From an uncultured Clostridia bacterium (GTDB taxonomy: Bacteria; Bacillota; Clostridia; Oscillospirales; CAG-272), in assembly GCA_945936265.1 (NCBI GenBank), contig CAMETB010000006.1, forward strand, positions 1 to 22,998: a DNA stretch of 22,998 bases, written 5' to 3'. A program made the translations under genes and the position numbers. The notes under the pieces were generated by a model. It worked only from the letters and a program-made list of their open reading frames with translations, did no database searches and was not told the origin of the DNA. Below, one piece after another: positions 16,434 through 22,998 of the stretch. Within the stretch, counting starts at the first letter, position 1. Every line of letters starts with the position of its first letter.

Positions 16434-17432
16434 ATGGTAAAATATGTTCTAAAACGACTCGCCATAGCAGTCCTCGTGCTGTTCGGCGTTTCGGTAATAA
16501 TCTACACTTTGGTTCGCTTTATGCCTGCCGACTTCGTAGATCAGAAATATCAGCCTTTAATTGCCTCCGGTCAGATGGACCCATCCCATCTTGATGACCT
16601 TAAGGAGTTGTACGGTCTTTCCGACCGTTCTTTCGGAGGGCTTGTAAAAGGCTATGGAAAATGGATGGGAAATTTACTTAAAGGCGATCTAGGTATCTCT
16701 TTCTATTACCAGCTCCCTGTCGGACAGGTAATTTTTCAGAATATGGGCATATCATTCGCCCTTGCGTTCATATCACTTATACTTGAGTTTCTCATAGCCG
16801 TTCCGCTTGGAATAAAAGCCGCAACTCACCAGTACGGCTTTGTTGATTATTCCGCGACGGTACTTTCAATGATAGGTATCTCTTTGCCCTCGTTCTTCCT
16901 CGGCGCTATCTTTATACGCTTCTTTGCCGTAGAACTGCGATGGTTCCCCGTAAACGGCCTTTCAAGTTCAGGATTGCCTAATGACGCATCGTCGTGGACT
17001 ATATTCTGGGATATGGCATGGCACCTCGTTCTGCCTATGCTCGTTCTCGTTATATTGAGCATAGGAAGCCTTATGCGTTATACGCGTACAAATACCCTTG
17101 AGGTTCTCAACGCCGACTATATACGCACGGCAAGAGCCAAGGGAGTCAGCGAGCACTCCGTAATATATAAACATGCGTTTCGCAATACAATGATACCGCT
17201 TGTTACTTTGCTTGCGGGAACCCTGCCCGGTCTTTTCGGCGGAGCTATGATAACGGAGCAGGTATTTTCTATTCCGGGTATCGGTCAGAAAGCGTATATT
17301 GCTCTGCAACAAGGTGACATTCCGTTCGTTATGGGATACAATATGTTCCTTGCCGTTCTTACGGTAATAGGAACGCTCCTTTCGGATCTTATGTATGCAG
17401 TTGTCGATCCGAGAGTAAAGCTTAACAAGTAA
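16434..17432 (+). CDS. oppB: Oligopeptide ABC transporter permease OppB
   Basis: Integral membrane permease of 332 residues (usual family length 300-340), one half of the peptide channel. The first helix starts at once (MVKYVLKRLAIAVLVLFGVS, residues 1-20), the hallmark of the OppB/DppB N-terminal domain. Further helices occur at about 100-125, 135-162, 190-215 and 285-325. The coupling (EAA) loop YIRTARAKGVSEHSVIYKHA begins at residue 229 and contacts an ATPase subunit. It starts at ATG 16434 after AAGGAG (16423-16428). OppC follows after 21 bases, indicating one transcript. Confidence 0.93.
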   Translation: MVKYVLKRLAIAVLVLFGVSVIIYTLVRFMPADFVDQKYQPLIASGQMDPSHLDDLKELYGLSDRSFGGLVKGYGKWMGNLLKGDLGISFYYQLPVGQVIFQNMGISFALAFISLILEFLIAVPLGIKAATHQYGFVDYSATVLSMIGISLPSFFLGAIFIRFFAVELRWFPVNGLSSSGLPNDASSWTIFWDMAWHLVLPMLVLVILSIGSLMRYTRTNTLEVLNADYIRTARAKGVSEHSVIYKHAFRNTMIPLVTLLAGTLPGLFGGAMITEQVFSIPGIGQKAYIALQQGDIPFVMGYNMFLAVLTVIGTLLSDLMYAVVDPRVKLNK

Positions 17433-17453
17433 TCGGGGAGGAAGGTTTTTTCG

Positions 17454-18566
17454 ATGGATTATGAAAATAAAAATCCGGATATTGCCGAAGAAACGGTGAC
17501 TATCCCCGAGAGCCCGATATCCTCAAACGAGGAGACTGTGTCCATTGCGGACAGTGTGAAAACGCTCTCCCCCGGTCAGATGGTAATGAAGCGGTTTTTC
17601 CGTTCCAAATTGTCAATGGTCGGTCTTGTGACGCTTATAGTTCTGTTCATATTCTCCTTTATAGGACCGGAACTCAAATTTCTGCCGTTCATATGGGGCG
17701 AAACGGAACTTGACAAGAGCCCCGGTAAAACGGTAGTTACGGAAAAACAGATATCATATTCATATACCAATCCCGAAACCGGCGAAGTTGAAAATCACAC
17801 GGCTATTTCCGTTTCCGTTCAGCAGTTGAAAAGTAACATCGAGGCACCACCGAGCAAAGAACATCTGCTCGGCACCGACGCTATGACTTATGATGTATTT
17901 TCCCGCCTCATGTACGGCGGAAGAATATCTCTTACAATAGGTTTCGTCGTCGTTATTCTCGAAACTTTGCTCGGCGTTTTGCTTGGCGGTCTTGCAGGAT
18001 ATTTCGGCAAATGGGTTGACCAGTTGATCATGAGAATAGTGGATATATTCTACTGTATTCCTACCCTTCCGCTTATGCTTATCATAAGTTTTATGCTTGA
18101 CAGTATGGGCATTGAGGACAGGGCAAAGCTATTTGTTATGATGGCTCTGCTGACATTGCTCGGCTGGGCCGGCACGGCAAGGCTTGTACGAGGTCAGATA
18201 CTCTATTTAAGAGAGCAGGAATATATGATGGCGGCAGAGGCTACAGGCCTTCCCGTGTGGAGAAAAATATTCAAGCATCTTTTACCGAACGTTATGCCTC
18301 AGCTTATAGTTACGATGACTCTAGGTCTCGGAAATATAATTCTTACCGAAGCAACGCTCGGATACCTCGGTCTCGGTCTGCCCTCGAGATACGCTACATG
18401 GGGAAATATGATAAATGTCGTATCGGGCGAACACGGTCTTAAATACATTCAGAACTACCCGAATATGTGGGTCGCACCCGGTATATGTATAATTCTTGCC
18501 GTTCTGGCATTTAACTTTATAGGCGACGGTTTAAGAGATGCCTTTGACCCGAAATCAAAGCGTTAA
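17454..18566 (+). CDS. oppC: Oligopeptide ABC transporter permease OppC
   Basis: Second channel subunit, 370 residues, longer than the usual 290-320. An acidic cytoplasmic tail of about 45 residues precedes the OppC_N motif (MKRFFRSKLSMVGLV) and first helix (about 55-75). An extracytoplasmic insert of about 50 residues rich in Glu, Thr and Ser (about 85-140) comes before HLLGTDAMTYDVFSRLMYG. The EAA coupling loop YMMAAEATGLPVWRKIFKHL starts at residue 257. The C-terminus NFIGDGLRDAFDPKSKR is typical of the family. Ribosome binding sequence GGGGAGGAAGG lies upstream of ATG 17454. The ribosome binding site of oppD overlaps this stop codon, which suggests coupled translation. Confidence 0.93.
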   Translation: MDYENKNPDIAEETVTIPESPISSNEETVSIADSVKTLSPGQMVMKRFFRSKLSMVGLVTLIVLFIFSFIGPELKFLPFIWGETELDKSPGKTVVTEKQISYSYTNPETGEVENHTAISVSVQQLKSNIEAPPSKEHLLGTDAMTYDVFSRLMYGGRISLTIGFVVVILETLLGVLLGGLAGYFGKWVDQLIMRIVDIFYCIPTLPLMLIISFMLDSMGIEDRAKLFVMMALLTLLGWAGTARLVRGQILYLREQEYMMAAEATGLPVWRKIFKHLLPNVMPQLIVTMTLGLGNIILTEATLGYLGLGLPSRYATWGNMINVVSGEHGLKYIQNYPNMWVAPGICIILAVLAFNFIGDGLRDAFDPKSKR

Positions 18567-18575
18567 GGAGGACTT

Positions 18576-19886
18576 ATGAAAGAAAAAAATACAGAAAAAA
18601 ATACCTTGACGCATAAGGGTAAGGATAACTCTCATTACATAAGTTCAAAAGAACTTCGCAAGATCGAACATGAAAATTTTAAAACGGTGAAGACTCTTGA
18701 AAAGAAAAAGCGCCGTAAAAACGTTCCCGAGAGCGAATACCTTACACAGATGAGAGACCCGCATAACATTGTAGAATTTGATAATCTACACACTTATTTC
18801 TTTACCGATGCAGGCGTTTTAAAAGCGGTAAACGGAGTAAGTTTCGACATACCGGAAAAGAGTATTGTCGGCGTAGTAGGTGAATCCGGTTGCGGAAAAA
18901 GCATAACATCAATGTCACTTATGCAGCTGGTTCAGGCTCCGCAAGGACAAATAGTTGAAGGCTCTATACGCTTCCGCTCAGAAAAGCTGATACCAAACGG
19001 TACCGAGCCTATGACAAAGAAAATTATTGATGAAAACGGGAATGTAAAGGAAGTTCCCGTATTAGACAAGCACGGAAAGCAAAGAACGCGCCCTCTTTAT
19101 AAGAAAGAGGAGCGTGTTGTCGATATCGCAAAAATGCCGGTCTCTGAAATGGCTCACATAAGAGGCCGTGAAATATCGATGATATTTCAGGAGCCTATGA
19201 CAAGCCTTAATCCGGTATTCACAATAGGCTATCAGCTTGACGAGGTGACTCTTCTTCATGTGCCGGGTGCAACCCGTGCGGATGCAAAAGAAAGAAGCCT
19301 TGAAATGTTAAAACTTGTCGGCATCGCCATGCCGGAACGTGTATATTCATCTTATCCGCACGAGTTATCCGGCGGTATGCGCCAGCGCGTAATGATAGCG
19401 ATAGCCATAGCATGCAACCCAAAGCTTATAATTGCAGACGAGCCGACAACCGCGCTCGATGTAACAATTCAGGCACAGATACTTGATCTTTTGAGAGAAC
19501 TGCGTAAAAAGCTTGACAGTAGTATAATGCTCATAACCCATGACCTTGGCGTTATAGCCGAAATGGCGGACTATGTTGTCGTAATGTATGCAGGACGCGT
19601 TGTCGAAAAGGGTACCGTGCGCGAGATATTCAAGGAAAGCGCTCACCCATACACGATAGGACTTCAGAAATCCAAGCCCGTCGTATCGTCCAAGGTTGAC
19701 AAACTTTTCAGCATTCCCGGTCAGGTGCCCAACCCGATAAATATGCCTACTACCTGCTATTTCAGAGACAGGTGTGACAGGTGTATAAAAGAGTGCGACG
19801 GCAATTATCCGGGAATGGTGCAACTGTCTCCGACGCATTTTGTTGCATGCCATCTATATGACAAAAAGAAGGAGGAAAATGTATGA
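18576..19886 (+). CDS. oppD: Oligopeptide ABC transporter ATPase OppD, with extra segments
   Basis: Cytoplasmic ATPase of 436 residues (usual 320-350). Walker A GESGCGKS at 102-109, Q-loop MIFQEPMTSLNPV, signature LSGGMRQR from 264, Walker B LIIADEPTTALD from 284, and the H-loop in LITHDLG are all intact. The oligopeptide-type C-terminal domain carries Cys394, 400, 403, 407 and 425 (C-x5-C-x2-C-x3-C plus one), a pattern linked in this family to an iron-sulfur cluster. Two oddities: a Lys-rich extension of about 60 residues before the usual start (NIVEFDNLHTYF), and about 45 extra residues between Walker A and the Q-loop (around 130-180). Start ATG 18576 with AAGGAGG overlapping the oppC stop. 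It overlaps oppF by four bases (ATGA). Confidence 0.93.
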   Translation: MKEKNTEKNTLTHKGKDNSHYISSKELRKIEHENFKTVKTLEKKKRRKNVPESEYLTQMRDPHNIVEFDNLHTYFFTDAGVLKAVNGVSFDIPEKSIVGVVGESGCGKSITSMSLMQLVQAPQGQIVEGSIRFRSEKLIPNGTEPMTKKIIDENGNVKEVPVLDKHGKQRTRPLYKKEERVVDIAKMPVSEMAHIRGREISMIFQEPMTSLNPVFTIGYQLDEVTLLHVPGATRADAKERSLEMLKLVGIAMPERVYSSYPHELSGGMRQRVMIAIAIACNPKLIIADEPTTALDVTIQAQILDLLRELRKKLDSSIMLITHDLGVIAEMADYVVVMYAGRVVEKGTVREIFKESAHPYTIGLQKSKPVVSSKVDKLFSIPGQVPNPINMPTTCYFRDRCDRCIKECDGNYPGMVQLSPTHFVACHLYDKKKEENV

Positions 19887-20962
19887 ACGCATCGCACAAA
19901 AACGACGCTCCTTTGAAAAGTGAATATCTTCTTGAAGTCAATCATCTGAAAAAGTATTTTCCTCTCAATACAAACGTTTTCGGAAAGCCCGCCTCTTATC
20001 TGCGCGCGGTTGACGATGTCTCATTTAAAGTGCGCCGCGGAACCACGGTAGGCATAGTTGGAGAATCCGGTTGCGGAAAGACGACCATGGGAAGAACGAT
20101 TATGCGCCTTTACGATGTAACATCGGGTAAGGTAATATTTGACGGTGTGGACCTTGCAACACTTTCCGCAAGCCAGATGCGTCATCTGCGCCCAAAGCTC
20201 CAGATGATATTTCAGGACCCGTACTCTTCTCTCTCTCCGCGTATGCCTGTCGGCGAGATAATAGGAGAGGCAGTCAAGGTGCATGGAATCGTTCCGAAAT
20301 CAGAATACAAAGACTACATTCTTCATGTAATGGATGAGTGCGGACTTCCCTCACATTACTTTGAAAGATACCCTCACGAGTTTTCGGGAGGTCAGCGCCA
20401 GAGGATATGCATCGCGCGTTCGCTTGCCTTAAAGCCGAGCCTTATAATATGCGATGAGCCTGTCAGCGCGCTTGACGTTTCAATTCAGGCACAGATAATA
20501 AATCTGCTGAAAGAACTTCAGGAAAAGCAGAACCTCACCTACATATTTATTTCGCACGATTTGTCCGTTGTAAAACACATATCCGATGAAGTCGGAGTTA
20601 TGTATCTCGGCTCAATGGTTGAATATGCGGGAACTGACGCTATTTTCGACGCTCCCCTTCATCCGTATACGCAGGCTCTTTTAAGCGCCGTTCCGGTACC
20701 GGATCCGGATGTGAAGATGAACCATAAAATTCTCACGGGAGATATCCCATCCCCCGCCGACCCTCCGTCAGGCTGCAAATTTCATACAAGGTGCGAATAT
20801 TGCACCGACATATGTAAAGAAAAAACACCCGAGCTCAGAGAGGTGGCACCCGGACATTTTGTTGCCTGCCATCTTTGCGACTCTATGAGCAGATCGGAAA
20901 ATAAAATATCGGGTAAACCGAAAACATTCCGTTGTATCCCTTCCGTAAGGACGGTACAGTGA
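19883..20962 (+). CDS. oppF: Oligopeptide ABC transporter ATPase OppF
   Basis: Partner ATPase of OppD, 359 residues, completing the importer. Walker A GESGCGKT at 60-67, MIFQDPYSSLSPR, signature FSGGQRQR from 167, Walker B LIICDEPVSALD from 187 and FISHDLSVV are all present. The C-terminal domain has the same cysteine spacing as OppD (Cys298, 304, 307, 311, then 329 and 332). About 27 extra residues follow (ending CIPSVRTVQ). Start ATG 19883 shares an ATGA overlap with the oppD stop and has GGAGG at 19871-19875, so translation is probably coupled. It is the last gene of the importer operon; no U-rich terminator directly follows. Confidence 0.93.
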   Translation: MNASHKNDAPLKSEYLLEVNHLKKYFPLNTNVFGKPASYLRAVDDVSFKVRRGTTVGIVGESGCGKTTMGRTIMRLYDVTSGKVIFDGVDLATLSASQMRHLRPKLQMIFQDPYSSLSPRMPVGEIIGEAVKVHGIVPKSEYKDYILHVMDECGLPSHYFERYPHEFSGGQRQRICIARSLALKPSLIICDEPVSALDVSIQAQIINLLKELQEKQNLTYIFISHDLSVVKHISDEVGVMYLGSMVEYAGTDAIFDAPLHPYTQALLSAVPVPDPDVKMNHKILTGDIPSPADPPSGCKFHTRCEYCTDICKEKTPELREVAPGHFVACHLCDSMSRSENKISGKPKTFRCIPSVRTVQ

Positions 20963-20980
20963 CGGAACCATTGCATTTCC

Positions 20981-21034
20981 GGTGCGTTAAATGCACCTGA
21001 AAAGGACTGATGAACACAGGAATCAATGCAGTCC
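20981..21034 (+). terminator. Two weak hairpins after oppF
   Basis: GGTGC/GCACC (20981-20985/20993-20997) and GGACTG/CAGTCC (21004-21009/21029-21034, 19-base loop). The only T-run (TTTTTT within 21048-21053) is 14 bases or more after the second stem, so this is not a clean intrinsic terminator. No convincing promoter for the protease gene was found in this spacer, so read-through from oppF is possible. Confidence 0.3.
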
Positions 21035-21076
21035 GGATTTAATTCGCTTTTTTCACAAAGAATGGAGAATCTATAA

Positions 21077-22998
21077 ATGAAGTTAAAAAGTTCCTTTTTG
21101 AAACGAACGCTTTCTTTTATCGTCGTTTTATGTATGGTTCTTTCCCCGTCGCTTACGGCTTTTGCGGAGTCGGGAGTTTTTCCGGCATCATCGTCTTCTG
21201 TAAGTGACAAAAGTTCTCTTTTCGAGGACGTTACGGGAAAATATCAACTTGCGGATAAGACCGGTAATTTTAACAGTTCGGTAAAAACGAACAATAAAAA
21301 CGAAGATACGGAATATTGGATATTCGTAACCTTTGACGGAAAATCTGTTTCCGACTTATATAAGCAGAGCGGAAGCGCACTTTCCTTAACGGAGTTTGCA
21401 AACACCGAGGAGGCGGCTATTCTTGAAGAAGAATTGCACAAAAAGCACTCCGATTTCCTTGCCAAACTCGAAGCAAAATGTATTCCATACACGGGAAAAT
21501 ATTCGTATACTCTTTTTACTGACGCAATATCATTAAAGGTGCGCTACCGCGATGTTAACGAAATATCATCGATAAGCGGGGTAAAGAAGGTATCGTTCAG
21601 CGAGCATTATTCGGTGCCCGAGGCGATAACCGAAAACAATGCAAATGTATGGGGTACGGGTATTTACAAGACAGAGGGCATAGAATACGACGGACGCGGA
21701 CTTGTCGTCGCCGTGCTTGATACAGGTCTTGACCAGAGCCACGCGGCGTTTCAGACAATGCCCGATTCCTCGTGGGTTGCCCTTACTAAAGAAATTGTAA
21801 ACGAGAGAATATTCGGTGCGTCAGCCTCGAGAAATGTCGGCCTTCTGAAAAACGACGGCAAAACGAGTGCCGACGATGTTTACTACAACGCAAAAGTTCC
21901 TTTTGCATATGACTATGCAGATAAGGACTCCGTGGTGTATCCCTCGTACTCCGTGCACGGAACTCATGTTGCGGGCATAATAGCGGGCAATCTCGGCGAC
22001 AAGTCCGATGAGCCAATAAAGGATTCCGACGGAAACGAAATACTCGGAAAAGACGGCACGCCTCTTACATTCAGGGGCGTTGCTCCCGAAGCGCAACTCG
22101 TTATATGCAAGGTATTTACCGACCTTGAGAACAGTGAAGGTCTTGGCGGTGCCGAAACCGTAGATATTCTTGCCGCGCTCGAAGACTGCGTAAAACTCGG
22201 CGTTGATGTTATAAATATGAGTCTCGGCTCGTCTGCGGGCTTCTCCGAGGGCGACGATGACTTTATGATAAATGTTTATAAGAGCATAAGAGAGGCGGGT
22301 ATCAGCCTCGTCGTTGCGGCAAGTAACGATTACTCCTCCGCTTACGGAAGCAACACGGGTACAAACCTTACAGAAAATCCCGACTCGGCAACGGTAGGTT
22401 CTCCCTCGACATTTGCAGAGGCTCTTTCGGTTGCAAGTATAAGCGGTCAGAAAACGCAGTATATGCTTGCCAACAACAATACATCCGTTATATTCTTCAA
22501 CGAAGTATCGGACGCAAACGGTAACAAAAAAGAATTTGTAAAAGAAATTCTGAAAGCCTCCGGCAACGAGGAAAACGCAACGGTGGAACTGCCCTATGTT
22601 GCGGTACAACTTTACGGTCAGATAACCGGTTACACCGGCCTTGATGTAAAGGACAAGATAGTTCTTGTCGAGCGTGGCGGCGGAAATATGACTTTTGAGG
22701 AAAAGGTGCGTATTGCAAAGATGAAAGGCGCTCTCGGCGTTATCATCTACAACAATGTCAGCGGTAACATAAATATGACAATAGGCGGAGTGACGGGTAT
22801 CCCCGTGTGCTCTATAACTATGGACGCGTCAAAGAGCCTCCTTGCAAATCTCGACGAAAACAGAGAGGGCAATATAACCATATCGGCATCACAGCTTGGC
22901 GGTCCGTTTATGTCGGACTTCAGTTCATGGGGACCTACTCCCTCTCTTAACTTAAAACCGGAGGTAACTGCTCACGGAGGAGATATAACCTCCGCAGT
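21077..22998 (+). CDS. Secreted subtilase (S8, C5a-peptidase/lactocepin-like), N-terminal part
   Basis: The first 640 residues of a serine protease that runs off the window. Sec signal peptide MKLKSSFLKRTLSFIVVLCM, probably cut after AFA at 30; there is no lipobox. A propeptide resembling Inhibitor_I9 (about 75-185) precedes the catalytic domain. Active-site Asp215 lies in VAVLDTGLD and His294 in VHGTHVAGIIAG; oxyanion Asn417 is in AASND. The catalytic Ser would lie just past the edge, since SSWGPTPSLNLKPEVTAHGG normally comes shortly before GTSMA. A protease-associated domain is inserted at about 505-605 (DKIVLVERGG...ALGVIIYNN), as in C5a peptidase and lactocepin. Start ATG 21077 with GGAG at 21064-21067. 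Lying next to oppA-F, it may supply peptides for import (inference). Confidence 0.9.
   Translation, partial: MKLKSSFLKRTLSFIVVLCMVLSPSLTAFAESGVFPASSSSVSDKSSLFEDVTGKYQLADKTGNFNSSVKTNNKNEDTEYWIFVTFDGKSVSDLYKQSGSALSLTEFANTEEAAILEEELHKKHSDFLAKLEAKCIPYTGKYSYTLFTDAISLKVRYRDVNEISSISGVKKVSFSEHYSVPEAITENNANVWGTGIYKTEGIEYDGRGLVVAVLDTGLDQSHAAFQTMPDSSWVALTKEIVNERIFGASASRNVGLLKNDGKTSADDVYYNAKVPFAYDYADKDSVVYPSYSVHGTHVAGIIAGNLGDKSDEPIKDSDGNEILGKDGTPLTFRGVAPEAQLVICKVFTDLENSEGLGGAETVDILAALEDCVKLGVDVINMSLGSSAGFSEGDDDFMINVYKSIREAGISLVVAASNDYSSAYGSNTGTNLTENPDSATVGSPSTFAEALSVASISGQKTQYMLANNNTSVIFFNEVSDANGNKKEFVKEILKASGNEENATVELPYVAVQLYGQITGYTGLDVKDKIVLVERGGGNMTFEEKVRIAKMKGALGVIIYNNVSGNINMTIGGVTGIPVCSITMDASKSLLANLDENREGNITISASQLGGPFMSDFSSWGPTPSLNLKPEVTAHGGDITSA

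Noticed and set aside
21821..22609. Minus-strand frame of 262 codons opposite the subtilase
   Set aside because: It is antisense to conserved subtilase motifs (His294, Asn417 regions) and its product looks like a random reverse translation.

Overview
The window looks like chromosomal DNA of a Gram-positive anaerobe of the Clostridia (Bacillota), probably from an animal gut. The grounds are strong AGGAGG-type ribosome binding sites, moderate GC by eye, a run of large surface lipoproteins with Clostridia-style domains (BspA-like LRR_5, InlB/Listeria-Bacteroides repeats, GLUG-like repeats), an Opp/Dpp peptide importer, and a propanediol oxidoreductase typical of deoxy-sugar fermenters. This is a judgement from protein families; no marker gene is present. 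I see no tRNA, rRNA, CRISPR array, phage gene or transposase.

Layout. (1) 1-572, minus strand: N-terminal third of a FucO-type iron-dependent alcohol dehydrogenase. (2) 573-938: divergent intergenic region with a very good extended -10 promoter and a palindrome-rich leader. (3) 939-13534, plus strand: surface block. It holds a 1224-aa BspA-like LRR lipoprotein, a giant 2384-aa lipoprotein built of about 23 degenerate beta-rich repeats of 70-110 residues, a 97-residue membrane protein, and a 386-aa InlB-repeat/GLUG-like lipoprotein. (4) 13585-20962: complete oligopeptide ABC importer in the order oppA-oppB-oppC-oppD-oppF, with an unusually long OppA. (5) 21077-22998: N-terminal 640 residues of a secreted C5a-peptidase/lactocepin-like subtilase with a PA domain, running off the window.

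Working together (inference): a secreted protease, a peptide importer and large surface lipoproteins side by side suggest a unit for binding host or dietary protein, cutting it outside the cell and importing peptides. Three of the four lipoproteins, including OppA, carry the same Thr/Asp-rich tether just after the lipidated cysteine, which marks a shared local way of displaying proteins above the membrane.

The least explained parts are the repeat array of the giant lipoprotein and a 200-base oppA-oppB spacer. By hand the spacer folds into a dense set of stems ending in a hairpin directly upstream of the oppB ribosome binding site, and it is a candidate uncatalogued cis-regulatory RNA.
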